From assembly GCA_049724395.1 (NCBI GenBank), contig JAUGWO010000025.1, positions 1 through 64,000 of the forward strand: 64,000 nucleotides of DNA. Direction: 5' to 3'. This document shows positions 19,653-33,604 of the stretch, piece by piece (position 1 is the stretch's first letter; each line of letters opens with the position of its first letter). The notes beneath the pieces are model-generated. The model worked only from the letters and a program-made list of their open reading frames with translations, had not been told where the DNA came from and searched no databases. The stretch comes from Spongospora subterranea f. sp. subterranea. Its lineage: Eukaryota; Endomyxa: Phytomyxea; Phytomyxea; Plasmodiophorida. A program made the translations under genes and the position numbers.

Positions 19653-22600
19653 ATGGAGCGCCAAAAAGTCGCTACTCCCTTATCTTACGCCGAACCTATT
19701 CTCAACGTTCTCTTTTTCTCTTAGGTGGCCGATTTCGTCCGCCAATATGGCGGGCAGAGAACCATTCAACGCATTCTGATCGCCAGTAACGGCATTGCTG
19801 CACTTAAATGCATCCGATCAATGCGACGATTCTCCTACGAGATGTTCGGGTCGGACTCGATTTTTCACTTCATCGTGATGGCGACACCCGAAGACGTTGC
19901 CTCCAATGCCGAATATATCCACATGGCCGACCAGCTCGGTAATCTCAAAATCGTCCTCCGCTTAAAAACTCACTCTTCTCTTCGATCCTCATAGTCGAAG
20001 TTCCCGGCGGGAGCAATAATAATAATTACGCCAATATCCACTTAATTACAAAATTGGCATTAACGCATCAAGCTGATGCTGTTTGGGCAGGATGGGTTCG
20101 TAATTCTTGGCATTGTTCAACATCGTTCTTGTTTCCAACGTGATTTCCAGGGTCACGCCAGCGAGAATCCGGAACTATGCGACGCGTTGACGGCGAAATC
20201 CATCACCTGGATTGGGCCAACGTCAGCGGCAATGCGGGCGCTTGGAGATAAAGTATCGTCCATGCTGATCGCTCAAAGTGCCGGCGTTGCTTGTGTTCCT
20301 TGGAGCGGGTAACGTGCTCGTGCTTTCGCTCTACGTTTTTTTCGGGGTCCACTCATGTCCGGATCCGATCATGTTTAGGTCGAATCTCGATCCGCAATAC
20401 GTCAAGGGCTCCAGTATTCACAGCGACATCTATAACAAGGCGTGCGCGTTCTGTGCCGCCGATGCCGAACGGTTCGCCGTTGAAATCGGCTTTCCAGTCA
20501 TGGTGAAAGCGAGCGAAGGAGGTTAGCCCTTAGGCGAACAGCAATGGTTTTGCGCTTTTTTTATGGTTCTTCAGGTGGTGGCAAAGGGATTCGTCATTGT
20601 AATGCGATCGAAGAGGTTGCTTCCGCTTTTAGAGCGGTTCAGGCCGAGGTATGACGACGGCAATATATCCCGATGCACTTGACGCGTTGCTGGAGGAGCC
20701 GTACTGATGTTGTTTGCTTAGGTTCCCGGTTCACCGATATTCCTGATGCGCATGGTGACCGACGTCCGCCATCTAGAAGTGCAGCTGCTAGCGGACGAAT
20801 GGGGGAACGCCATCAGCTTATTTGGGCGGGATTGCTCCATCCAGCGGCGTCACCAGAAAATTATCGGTATCATTCTTGCTCTGTTGAATTCCAACATTGT
20901 TCTTATAAAATCTGTTTTAGAGGAGGGACCTGTCGTTGCCGCGCCAGCATCTCGTTGGGCCGAGATTGAAAAATGTGCTGTTCAGTTAGCGAAAACCGTC
21001 GGATACGTCGGGGCCGGTTCGTTCATCAGTCCGCGGGTTTTCGGTCACAACTCATCGATACGTTCAGGAACTGTGGAAATATTGTACGATGAAGTCGCGG
21101 ACGAATTCGCATTTCTTGAACTCAATCCACGCCTTCAAGTACGTCCCTTTAAATCGCTTGGCTCGCTGTCGATGTTGATCGTTGTTTCAGGTTGAGCATA
21201 CCGTAACGGAGTTGATCTCAGGGGTCAACCTCCCGGCCGCACAGCTTCAGGTAAATCTTGTGCCAACATTTGTTGTCATTACATGTTCTTACCTCTAATG
21301 TTCAGGTGGCGATGGGAATTCCACTTTACCAGGTAATGTTCATCTGCGCGCGATAACGATCTCCGTGATCTGATGTTTGTTCAGATTGCCGAAATTCGCC
21401 ATCTCTTCGTAACTGTCGACCCCATCGGTTTGTCTCAGCGTTTAGCATTGCGCGTATTGTTGCAAAGCTGATCTTCCGTTTGCTGGCAGGTCCGATCGAT
21501 TTCGAGACCTGCGTCATGGTTCGTCCAGCATGCCATGTTATCGCCTGTCGTATCACAGCCGAAAATCCAGAGAAGTATCTGCGCTTTTTTTTGAACGAAC
21601 GTCAACTTCCTAACATCGTATTCCAGAGGATTTCAGCCAACTTCAGGTAGTTTAGAGGAGCTCAATTTCCGCTCCACCTCGCACGTATGGGGCTACTTCT
21701 CAATTGGTATTGTATTGCTCGAACGATTTCATTATCGTTTTTTTCATGATCGTCGGCATCAGGGTCTGGGGGCGGTATTCACGAGTTTGCCGACAGCCAA
21801 TTCGGGCACCTGTTTTCAGTTGGCAAAACCAGAGAACTGGTAAGCAAAGGCGGATTCCCCCGGTTTCGCGCGATCTCTGATTCGTTGGTTTTTGGGTACA
21901 CAGGCAAGATTGCATATGTCGATCGCCTTGAAAGAATTGTATGGATTCGCTCACATCATTTCCCTAGTTTCTTGTTTTGTTCATTCGTTTTACCCAGATC
22001 GGTTCGCGGGGAAATCAATACCACCGTTGAATATCTTCAATCGATTCTCGAGACGAAGGATTTCAAAGGTGGCTGCCGTCGCCAGCCCCGTGTTGACCCA
22101 TTTCTCATCATTTCCTGGTACAGAGAACCGAATCCACACACGCTGGCTTGAGACGCAAACCCAAACATCCTCCGTTGTCTCGCGTCCCAACGATAAAATC
22201 GCCGGTGAATTTCTTTCGCGTTAAACGGACTCATCTCTGAATCACGTGCGATCGACTAGTTATCCTGTCAAGTTCATATCTGGGTTGGCACGCTATGGGT
22301 CAAGCCAGGCGAGATTTCATCGCCCAAATCCAGCGTGGCCGCCTCATCGATGAAGCCGATGCCGAAGGGCTGCACAAGCATTCGGTGTCCCTGAACTATT
22401 GCAAATTCAAGTATAACGTCATGGTATGTGTCGGTGCAGAACAACCGGTTTCCCAATGTTGATGGCGTTTTGACAAACAGACCTCATTGACCGGCCCCTC
22501 CACGATCGTTCTGAACATTGGCAATTTCACCTATGGACCAGTGGAGGTGCGCGAGTTGGTCAGCAGTAAAGTACGATTTTGTCCAAATTGCCAATCGGGA

Positions 22601-25600
22601 ATTGCTGTTTTTACATTGGTTTTCCCCAGGGGCTTCTTCTTTCCTTCGAAGGGCGCACCTACTCCGTTTATGGTCTTTCAGAAAGACCATTGAGAGGTGA
22701 AATTCTTGCTTTTGAACACCGACGAAAACGACATTGTTCACTGATCAACATGATTCGTCAGTGTCAATCAATGGACAGACGGTGCTGTTTGATGAAGAAG
22801 TCGATATCACTTGTGTTCGAGCGCAAATGTCGGGCAGATTCCTTCGTTATGTGGTTGAAGATCACCAGCACATCACGAAAGGGCAAACCATCGGGGAAAT
22901 GGAGGTCATGAAAATGTTCGTGGGTGGTTTGCCGGCGTGGTTTCCACAGAACCCATTTCCGTTTTCTGAATTGCTCCAGGTACATCCCTTTGCTGATGCC
23001 GGCCGACGGCGTTGGCCATCATGTTGCCGTTCCCGCCAGCGGTGTCAACACTGGCGATGTCATCATGAACATCACGCTTGATAACCCTGATCTTGCCGGC
23101 AAGGTCGGCATCGTTTTGTTTCTCGCTCTATCCAATACTCTAAGGTCAACGCTAATGTTCAGAACAAACTCACCGATTTCTCCGGATGTTTTCCGATGTC
23201 GGATTGTGTTCCATCGCAATCAACGATCGTCGCTCCTAAACAGGTCTGCTACGACCTCGTCCAGTCCATGATCATTTTCTCATCTGATCTAGGTCCTTCT
23301 CAACTGCCTCGATGGGTTCGATGTCAAACTATCCGACATCAGGGCGGCCATCTCGGCCCTGATGCTGCAGTTACGTGATCCGCTGTTGCCGGTGCGGTCG
23401 TTGAACTCGGTATGAACGGTTTCGTCGTCGTCGTCGTCGCCCTTCATCACCTTCACACTGTCCAAACAGATTCTCTCGTCATTGCACGGTCGTATGCATG
23501 CCGCTACGATGACCCAACTTCAACAATGCGTTCAAAACTACCGAAATCAGTCCCAAAAAAAGCGATTTTCGTGAGTCGAACTCCGTTGATTACGTTTTCT
23601 CTCTTTCTGATATTCCATTCTCTTTAGGTGGGAGATTGCTCCAGAATTTCCTGCACAGGAACTGCTGTCGATATTGGATGCGGTCACCGATCCGGACCAG
23701 TACGTGCATTCCGTTGAGATCCGCGTTCTGCTGTCCAGCTATCTCGGCGGAAACACCATGTTCATCGTTCGCTCGATCGACGAGCTGCTCCAGCGATTTC
23801 TAAACGTCGAGGAGCGTTTCGTTTCGGTCGACGCCAGCGAAGCGGTCGTGCAATCGTTGCTCTCGGTTCTGTCCACCGAGGACGTCGCCCGCCTCGCGAT
23901 CTCCCACCGATCTCTCAGCGTTCGCTGCTCCCTGATCGCCGCGCTTCTCGAAACCATCGAGTCCGAGATCTGGCCGCTGATCTCCTACTTCAAGGCAACG
24001 CTGGTCCGGCTGGCGAACTGCAACGGAAAGCGCGACATCAGCGTGATAGCACTGGCCGCTCGACGCTTGCTAACCCAACTTCAGTTGCCGCCGTTATCGG
24101 AGCGCGTTCTGGCTGTCCGCGCGCTACTAGAGGCTCGCAGCCCGAATCTGGTCACGCAGGAGGTACCGGCCGCCACCCGTAAACCGATCCCTCGTCGCTG
24201 GCTAACATCGCGTTCGCAGGACATCACGGATTGCTTGCTGAACATTATCCACAATTGTCAGCCGGCTGACGAGCTCCGCCGCGCCGCACTGACCATCGTG
24301 ACCAACCGGCTGCACGCGTCAACGGATCCATCCATTGTTGACATCGGCAAAGCGTCGATCATGTCGGTCCACGATGGCCATGTCGTGTTCTGGGCGCCCA
24401 ATTGGGAGGTTCGTATATATATCGCTCGCCTTTTTTTTTCGCACCGCCCTCAAATGTAGCGCTTTGTACAGACCTGTTTCCGAGACGTGCCGTCGATTCT
24501 GGACCACGCCACCAGCTCGTTGCACCTGTATTTCATGGCGGATGCGTCGTTGCTGTCAGAGGCCGATGATACGCTCTCTGCCGCGATCGCGCAGAAGATC
24601 GCCAGCGCGTCTCTGCCGTTGGTTCAGATCACGGTCGGGATTATCACACCGTGGTACGTTCCCCGCCTGTTCACCTATTCTGTTTCGCCCGCGTCTGGTC
24701 ACGTCGAGGATCGGCTAATTCGTGGACTGGAACCGTCTTTATCGCAATACCTCGGTCGGTTTTCATTTTCGTCAACGTAACTTAACATTCCAACGTTCCG
24801 ATGTAGAGCTCGATCGTCTATCGAATTACACCATCAAAGCGTTGCCAACGACCCATCAATCCGTCAGAATATTTTCGGTACGTTGCTCGTATTGTTTCGA
24901 CGATCGTTTTGTGTTGGTGAACGCTGCCCGTTTAGGGTACCGCTCCCGAAGGGCAACGTACCCAGTCCCGGCTGTTCGCTCGCTGTATATTCCGGCGGTT
25001 CTCCGGCCTGGGCACGTCGCGGGACGAGGAACTGCACAAAAACGAGGCAGAAGCGGCCGTCCAGGAAGCATTGCAAGCCGTCGAGGTCGCCTGTGATCCA
25101 TCATATCGCAACAATCACGTGTTCCTCAATTTCCTGCTCGAACAAGACCAGAACGAGCAGGCGGCAACGCTGTTCTCGCTGTTCGAAAAGTGAGGCTGGC
25201 TCCGTTATGCCCTAATTGCATCGTGGTTGTTTCTAACCTGTTTCGGCGTCAGGTACGCGACCACGCTGACACGATGCCGCGTCACGTCTGCCGAAGTTCG
25301 TATCCAGATCTCGTACCCCCAATCGTCGAAGACCTGGCGATATATCTGCAATAATCCCACAGGTTCGTTCAGGAAAAATGCCAATCTCTTTCCGGTAGAA
25401 CCCGCAAATCAACGATCGTGTGTGTCTAGGTTTGATTCTTGTCGTTGATGCCTATACCGAGGATTCGTCGTGGCCCCCGAATTACGTCTGGCAGTACACG
25501 TCCTATATCGCCACCAAAGGTCGCTGTGTGGATCTCAACATCATATGGCCCCTGATTGATCTCAAAAACAGGCGACATCAGCCGACGTGCATATTCCTCG

Positions 25601-28600
25601 ACAAACAAATCGGATTGCGGCGCGTTGGATGGGCTTTCGTGCATCTCCCCATACGCTCTTCAAGATGAGCTTGACGCTAGGCGAAGGATCGCTCAGGTTT
25701 GACGTTTGGCGAAACAACGAGGAAATATTTAATGTGTTTTCTTTCACAGGTCGTTCACACTTTACTTCCGTACGATTTTCTATCGCTCTTCCACCACGCG
25801 CTTCGCTGCTTGTCCAACGATGTCGACGCTCCATTCAGTTCGGTCGAACTATGCCGCCTCGAAGACGCGACCAACGTCGCACGTGACGCCGCCGACAGTC
25901 CCGATCTGCACCGGTTCGGTCTTTGCGCTGTGTCCCGCCCTGCCGGTCTTAACAACATCGGAATGGTCGGCTGGTTGTGCCGAATCTATTCCGGCGTCAA
26001 TCGTTGCATGCGTGACGTCGTCATCATCTCCAACGACATCACTTTCCAGGTTTTCCGATTCGTTTTCGCCCTAACACCACTCGCTGATCGATGGTCGTTC
26101 AGATTGGTAGTTTCGGTGTGGCCGAAGATGAATTGTTTCTGCGTTGCTCTCGATATGCGCGCCATTTCAGCATTCCTCGTGTTTACATCGCTTGTAATTC
26201 TGGTGCTCGGATTGGCCTGTCCCCTGAGATCGATGGACTCCTTAAGGTAATTTCTCAGCGCCGTCGTCACCTTCATCGTGCTCGGTTCTCAATCGTGATT
26301 TGCTCCAGGTCGACTGGATCGACCCGGACGATCATCGCAAGGGATTCAACTACCTGTATCTGGACGGGGAAGGCAACGAACGGTGCGGGGATACGGTCGC
26401 CACCAGGCTCGTGCTCAAGCAGCTGCCGGACGGCACATACGAGGATCATTATCGGCTGGAAGGCGTCATCGGGCGCGACCAGAGCATCGGCGTCGAGAAT
26501 TTGGCCGGAAGTGGCGCCATTGCCGGCGAAACCTCAGCCGCCTATAACGAGACGTTCACTCTGTCGTATTGTTCAACACGGTGAGTATCGCCATCCTGTT
26601 CGCCGCCCGTTCCCCGTTTGTTGTTCTAACCCCTGGTTGTTCTAGATCGGTTGGAATCGGGGCGTACCTGTTGCGCCTGGGGCAACGGGTGATCCAGAAA
26701 GCGGGTGGACTTGCTCCGATTATCTTGACAGGTGACGGGCGAATGGGATCCGTTGACGAATTGTTCGTCTGATTTCCACCTGTTTTATAGGGTTCGGTGC
26801 GTTGAATAAGATCCTCGGAAGCAATGTCTATAAGAGCAACCGACAGCTTGGCGGATCCGAACTTATGGCAGGTCCCTAAAACAAAACTCACTAGGTCGTT
26901 TCCCCAACACAATCTCATAATCGCTGTTGTTGTTTCAGGCAATGGAATTACTCATCAAATCGTATCGGACGGTAAATTCATATATATTGACAGCGCGTTA
27001 ATATCATTTCCATAACGTGTTCTGATCAATGGTATTTCTCAGATATGGAAGGTGTTCGTTGCATTCTTCAGTGGCTCGATTTCGTCCCGCTCGACATTAA
27101 ACAGGTCGTCCCTTGTTCTCTATCCGATTCCGTTGATCGCCCGTTGTCGTCGAACGTCGACTTCACGCTCGTGCCCTACGATCCCCGAATCCTACTGCGA
27201 GGCGATGGTCAATCGATCCCAGGACTGTTCGACCACGGCAGCTTTGTACGTCGTCTCGCAACCGCGATCGGGTGTAGCGCCAATATTCAGGACGTTGGTT
27301 TTCACAGGTCGAGACACTATCGGATTGGGCTCGTACATCGGTTTGTGGTCGTGCGCGTCTTGGTGGTATGGCGGTAGGTGTGATCGCCGTCGAGACTCGC
27401 TCGCAAAACAAAATCACGCCGCCCGATCCAGTATTACATCCTGCCGCCCTTCGTTCCGTGAACGCTTTCTCACGTGAATTGGTGTTCATAGGTATTGCCA
27501 GAATCGTGCCAATCGTCGCGCAGTCAGCCCGGATGCGTTCTATTCCCAGATAGCGCCTTCAAAATCGCCCAATGCCTGCGCGATTTCAACCAAGAAAACA
27601 TCCCGATTATCATCATGGTATTCATCACGTATCGTTCTTCGGCTCCTTCTCAATCTTGCGATTGCATCAGGCGAACTGGCGCGGGTTCAGTGGCGGCCAG
27701 CTCGATATGCACGACGAAGTGCTGAAATACGGCGCCATGATCGTCGACGCCCTACGCGAATGCCACGTGCCCGTGATTGTCTATCTGCCACCCGGATCGG
27801 AACTACGCGGCGGCGCCTGGGTTGTCGTCGACCGCAATGTCAATCGCAACTCCATGGAGATGTACGCCGATCCGACCTCGCGCGGCGGTGTCATGGAACC
27901 GACCGGCATCATTGACGTCAAGTTCCGATCCCCTAAGGTTCGTGTGTTCGATTGCGCGGCGCCGTTCCCTTGACTGAAAAACATCATTGCAGGTCGACGC
28001 ATTGGCGTGTCGTCTCAATCCGTCGCTGTTGAAAGATCGCCAACAAATGATATCGATGCGACCGGTCTACACGACTGTCGCCGAGAAATATGCCGCGCTT
28101 CACGACACGCCCCATCGAATGCTGGCGGTCAAAGCCATCAACGGCGTTATTCCCTGGCACGAATCGCGCCGATTCTTCTACTGGCGAATTCGTCGGCGTC
28201 TGCTGGAGAGTTCGCTGATTCGCGGAAGGTCCCGCGCGGTCTTGCTCGAAGCCGCCGGCCAAAACCAACAATCCAGCGACGACCTTCAGGATATCGACCT
28301 GTTGCGAATCGTGATTGAACGCGTCGCCGCAGCTGACGCCGCCGACGGATACCTCGATGTCGGCGAGGAGCGGTCCAACGAGGATGCGGTCGTGTGGTTG
28401 GAGAACAACGAAGACGCAATTCGGGAGAAGTTTCGACAAGCGACCGTCAGGGTCAACGTCCAGGCGCTGCTCGCTGAAATGGACGAATCCGAGCGATGTC
28501 TGTTAGCGTCGCAGCTGAATCCGGGCGGTTTCACCGACGACCTGATGGGATCCGCCGGTCTCTCCAGCAAAGTCAGCGACGACGAGGGCGGCGCCTCCGT

Positions 28601-28694
28601 CGCCGATCCCAAGTCGGCTGTGGAGTTCGCGAATCCGATCATCGCCGAAAAGACTCAAGAGCCCGTTCCCGCCGGGGAATCGTGCACTGTCTAG
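19653..28694 (+). CDS. ACC1: Acetyl-CoA carboxylase, eukaryotic multidomain type
   Basis: It carboxylates acetyl-CoA to malonyl-CoA, the committed step of fatty acid synthesis. All parts are present in order across many exons. The biotin carboxylase (about 19725-21700) has [33 protein letters not shown], the ATP-grasp Gly-rich loop [14 protein letters not shown] split by an intron, and [11 protein letters not shown]. The biotin carrier (about 22760-22990) has the EVMKM biotinylation site at about 22905. The central region runs about 23600-25500. The carboxyltransferase (about 25980-28280) has [43 protein letters not shown] and [11 protein letters not shown]. The likely start is the short exon MERQK at 19653, spliced at about 19667-19724 to [10 protein letters not shown]. 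No transit peptide is visible, so the protein is probably cytosolic. Introns are mostly 45-70 bases. The length is somewhat over 2,200 residues, normal for the family. The last frame ends at 28694 with a 150-residue acidic tail. Confidence 0.96.
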
Positions 28695-29081
28695 ATTTAT
28701 AATAGAATTATCATGTTCCGATTGTCGTTAAATTCGTGTCGTTCCCGAAACGCGTATTCGAATCGCGTCCCAAAGCCAAACAACCAATCATCGTAGTTTC
28801 AACGACCGATCTCAACGCCATTATCGTTTGAGTTCTTTTAGCGTTGATGTTTTCTACGTTTTCTCCGACACAATCGTTCCGGCGAACATCAATCTGGGCG
28901 TTTTCGTTGTTGTGTCAGTTTGGTGGACAGGTGTCAATCGATCGTTGTTCGTACGCGTCCTCAGGTTTTCGGCCTAATATTAGGTTGGGTCGATCGCGTG
29001 TCCTCAGAGAGACGACAGGTACAAAGGAACGTTTTGGCGTTTATCTAGCACAACAACACACACCGCATTCGGTTTTCGGGA
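28695..29081 (+). other. Intergenic spacer between ACC and the cyclic-nucleotide-binding gene
   Basis: This is 387 bases of non-coding DNA. It should hold the ACC 3' end and the promoter of the next gene, since both genes point right. I see no canonical polyadenylation signal and no defensible promoter motif. Confidence 0.4.
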
Positions 29082-32000
29082 ATGGGCGCCACGTGCTGTA
29101 AATCGGGGGCCGACGCCCAAGTTGAACCAACGGCGTCGGCCACGACAACATCGTCGCCCAAGCTGAGACTCAAGTAGGATGGTCGTTTACCCCCGGCGCC
29201 GCCAACAGCTCCCATAAATGGCGTTTGTGTCTCAGGCAGATGGCAACGGGGTCGTTCGCCACGATCGACGCCATCCCCGGTATCGAACTGTTCGACGAGT
29301 TCAGCCCCGAACAGGCCAAGAAGGTCAAGGACATGTTCCACCGCGTTGTACGTTCGTGATCGGTGTGTGTTGAATCGACCGAATCTGACCCGGTCTCCAG
29401 GTGTATTCGAAGGGCGAAACCATCGCCAAACAGGAGGCGGTTTTCAGCGGGAAAATATGGAATATTCATATTGATTAGTGGACAGGTGAAATTCCCATTG
29501 TTCTCTAGTTTGACACCGATCTTTGCGTCATCGACCTCATTTTCGGTCCTTTCCGTCGACGGGTTTTGCTGTGTCCGATCCCGGTTCACGAAGATATTGT
29601 GGTTCTGTGTCCCGAACAATATCACCCAATGGCGAACTGTGGTGTTCAGGTTCAGATATCGGCGTCGGACGGGTCCGGCTCCATCGTTCCGCTGAAGACG
29701 GTGTCGATGGGGCAATGGTTCAGTGTCGGTCTCGGCCCGGATGGCGTGTTCATGCCCGTCACGATCACCGCCATCACCGACGTCATCCTGTTGTGGCCCT
29801 CTCGCTCGTCCTCCGCCCTTCGCCATATCTCACCGCCGTTTGTTCCCAGACTCGGTTTGCCGATCGAAGACTCGAAGAAGTACCAGGATATGACGCCAGA
29901 ACTATCACTGACGATCAGGGCTGGGAAGATGGTGATTCCCTCGATATTCCCATCGTATCACACGATTCTCATTTGTCACCGACAGTCGGTTTCGTTGTCG
30001 AAAATTCCGTTTTTCGATGGAATTCCGTTGATGGCGCTTCATCAGTTAGCGGCGCTGTTCGAATATCGAACCTATAAAGTTGGTCCCGTGTTCATCGTGA
30101 TCCGTTTTGATGACGGGGGAGTTCAGGCCGATCGATATCTCTATCGGAAGGGCGACGCCGCTGATGGAATCTACATCATCGTATCAGGTCGACTCGCCCC
30201 ACCACCCCGTTGTCGTGTTTTTTCCCTCGAACCGATCCGTCGGAATTCACCGATCTGTTTCGCCATTGTGTTGCCGATCCCGAACCGGTCCTGACACGGT
30301 CTGTTGCTCTCTCTGGCAGGGACGGTGGCGATGGTCGCGACCAGGCCCGATGGGACCGATATCCTGCTGGGATTGATGAACCACCCCGACTACTTCGGGG
30401 AGCTGTGTCTGTCGGAGGCGCGCCCCTACACGAACAACACCGACCAGAAGAACCCATCGGAGTTCACGTTGAGGACTGTCGGGGCCCGAACCACATCCCC
30501 GACCCAATTACTGCATCTCTCCATCGACGACTTCCAAAAGTATTCGCCGCAAATCCGAACGCAAATTGTTTCGTTTTGTGTTCTTCGACACGGAGAACTG
30601 TTTCCGATCGGTGTTTCTGCCGAAGCCGAATATCTGATCTCGAACGTGGCAGATTTCTGTTGATCGCGCCGTATATCGTGACCAGTGACGCGTTCCGCGG
30701 CGCCCTGCAGAAACGCACGGCGTCGTCGCTGAAGGGGATCCCGTTCTTCTCCGGGTACGAGACCAAACAGGTTGGCCCGTTGCAGAAATACGACGAGGAG
30801 GGCCTGGCCATGTTGGGGGAGCTGTTCGTCTATGTGAACGTCGCCCCTGATCAAGTCATCTTCAAACAAGGTGGTCCAGGTACGTCGTGAAGTCGTCGGT
30901 TTTCAGCACGATTTTACCCCCGAGAAACGCTGTCGAAAATGGCGCAAAACCTCGGTTTTGTTGTTGGTCGTTTCGGGATCGTTGCGAGATCGGTTGGGAT
31001 TTGACGACGACGTTGTTTGGCGAAGGGGACGCGTTCTATCTGATCGTGAGCGGGACGGTCGCGATCACGTCGGAGGCGAACGAGGGCGGGTCGGCGATGA
31101 GGCTGGCCACCCTGGCCGAGAACGACTGGTTCGGCGAGATCAGCCTGATCATGGACACGAACCGGACGGCAACGGCCACGGCCATCGCCCCGTGCGTTCT
31201 CCTGAAACTGGCGCGAGACAAGTTCCAGCTCGCCATGGACCTGTCGCCGCATTTGTCGTCGCAAATACGGCAACGTCTGGTGGGTTTCCCGTCGCCGTCG
31301 TCTCTGCCCAATTTGATTCTCCGACAGCAAATTCGGACGGAAAATTGGCTGAGGAAGTTGCCGTTCTTCGCCGGAATTATCGAGAACAAACCGGTAAAGG
31401 ATGAACGAACGTGGAGCTCTGGTGACGATGTGTCTGAATTGTGGGTTTGGCGTTTGGTGAAAAACAGTGGTCGAAACTGGGGCTGTTGGGCAGTCAGTTC
31501 CGGTTCCGCGAGTACGTCGCCGGCGAGGTCGTCTGCAAGGAAGGCCAGCGCGACGACCGCTCCTTCTTCATCATCGTGTCCGGGTCCGTTCGCTGCACGA
31601 TCCTGGACGATGGGCAGCCCCGGGAGCTCGACGTTCTCCGCGACAACCAATGGTACAACGACGCAATCGCCCCCCTGGAACGCAACGCGCGCCGTGAACA
31701 ACGCTTTCGCAAAAAACGAATCGGTCGTCGATCAGGGAAAACACCCAACACTGATCGTGTGGTTGATTCAGGTTTGGTGAAATCGCATTGCTCAAAGATA
31801 CTCCTCGAACCGCCACGGCGACCTGTATTGAGGACACTCTGTTCCTATATCTGTCGTTGGAGTGTTTTGAGAAGTTCGTCGATCATTTGGTCGTCGTTCA
31901 CTGTCGTTGTCCGGAACCTGAACAAAACCTGTGTCGTGATCAGGTTCCTGGTGATCGCCCCCGAATTGCAGCAGACCATGACCTGCTTGATCGCGCACCG

Positions 32001-32968
32001 AACCACGAACACGCTCAAGATCTTCCCCATTCTCGACAACATCAAGGAGAACAAACCCGTTCGTCCCCCGAATCACGTCTCGACCGACACCACCGACTCT
32101 AAACCGTTCGATCCGTAGTGGTCGAAACTGGGGGTCTTGGCGTCGTTGATGAACTTCAAGTCGTACCCGCCCCAAACCGACATCATCACGCAATCCGATA
32201 CGGCGCGTCGTGTCTGTACTTCCTGGTCTCTGGAACGTGCCTAGTCCTGTACCAAGACCAGAACGGCAAACAGCACCAGCTCGAACAACTGACAGGTGGA
32301 ACATCGGTTGCTCTTGATCGACACCGAACACTGACACAATTGTCATGAGTTGCAAACTTCATCAGCCACGTTTGTTTGTTTTGTTGTTCTTGAGCAATGA
32401 ACCGACGTCGAACCCTGTTTGATGATGTGGAATTGGTGGCTTAGGCGGCCAGATCTTCGGGGAGATGGCACTGATTGACGTTCTCGATCCTGAAGCGGCG
32501 CCAAAACTCAGGTCGGCCACAGTTCGAACGCAAGACGATTGTACCATACGTCAGAGCTTTCACGTTTGTCATCGTTCGTTTGGGGGATTCAATCGTTATT
32601 TTGACTTGATCAGTGGAGTTATCGTCGGAATGTTTCAAGAAGTTCCTGGCGATGTCGCACGAAATCCTGCCCGACATCAGGCAGCTTTGCGACCTTCGCC
32701 AACAGCGGAATGACAAGGTCTCAGAGTTTCACGCGTGTTCCCTCGGTGCGGTCGATACTCAACCGCGTTTTGATTGGGGATATAGATGCTGAGCGACATC
32801 GCGTCTGCGGCTGCGACCGATCTCAACCCAGACTCCAAGATGTCGCTGATCGAACTGTCACCCCAAACCGTAACCAATCTTGAAATATCCAAGGACGATA
32901 TAGAACAGCAGGCGATTCAGGAGCAGGTTGATCTGGTGAAAACCTCTGAATACCCGTCGTCGCCGTAG
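29082..32968 (+). CDS. Protein with five cyclic-nucleotide-binding domains, no kinase domain, predicted N-acylated
   Basis: The start at 29082 gives MGATCCKS, a myristoylation site (Gly2) followed by two Cys suitable for palmitoylation, so membrane anchoring is likely. Five CNB folds follow. CNB1 (about 29265-29800) has IPGIELFDEF and GIFILISG but lacks FGE and the phosphate-binding Arg. CNB2 (about 30000-30560) has GIYIIVSG and FGELCL, then a long insert before LRTVGA. CNB3 (about 30720-31270) has DAFYLIVSG and FGEISLIMDTNRTATATA. CNB4 (about 31340-31870) has SFFIIVSG and FGEIALLKDTPRTATATC, the best canonical cassette. CNB5 (about 32020-32520) has CLYFLVSG and FGEMAL, then an insert before RSATV. 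The RTA form in CNB3 and CNB4 resembles cGMP-type sites of PKG. The gene ends at 32968 after a short acidic tail; no kinase, channel or exchange-factor domain is seen. Introns are short; the exon join inside CNB1 near 29433-29445 is uncertain. Confidence 0.88.
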
Positions 32969-33600
32969 TCGGATGTAATTAAACCAACAAAACCCATTCA
33001 TAGTCGCCGTCCGATTCAAGATTCTTTCAAACGATTTCGCCATTTTATTGTCATTTCGGCAGCTTTGTCTGTTTCCGCCTGATTGTTGGCTGCGATCAAC
33101 GCTGGCGAGGCATCTTGTTGACCAGATGTCCATGAATGCTGGTGATCTGTGGTCGCCATTCTCGAATATTAATGCGCTATGGGATAAGGAAACAGGTTTT
33201 ATGTACTGTTGGTCTTTGGTTTGGCCAACTGGGCGTTTTGCTGTATGATGACGTCTTTAAAGTACTACCATTAGTTGTGCATTGAAGGAAAAGACGATTT
33301 TAGTTTGGAAAAAACAGGAGGTTCAGAGGATGACGGTTCAATATGAGGTTCATCGTACATTGCCTCCCCGGATTCATCCCTTGTCGGCTAAACGATTGAA
33401 TTGCGCTTTAGCAAAAAGTCGTCTGTTATTCCGGGTGGGCGTGTTATTGTTGAAAGACGGGTCAGGCCCAGAAACTTCACGCTCTTCTTTGCCAATAAAG
33501 TGATCGATATTTGTGAAACAATATACTCCACATTTCCCAACTTGTTCGTCATGGACGTCATACAAGTATACTCCTACAATGATCTATATTTTCACTCGAT
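32969..33600. other. Gene-poor spacer
   Basis: Only short, unrelated frames occur on both strands (for example 33401-33604 on the plus strand and 32858-33133 on the minus). None shows a recognisable domain or codon pattern. The left part should include the 3' end of the cyclic-nucleotide-binding gene. Confidence 0.3.
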
Positions 33601-33604
33601 GTAA

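Noticed and set aside
29170-29826. Minus-strand frame of 218 codons opposite the CNB gene
   Set aside because: It is a shadow of the plus-strand exons, which encode conserved CNB motifs.
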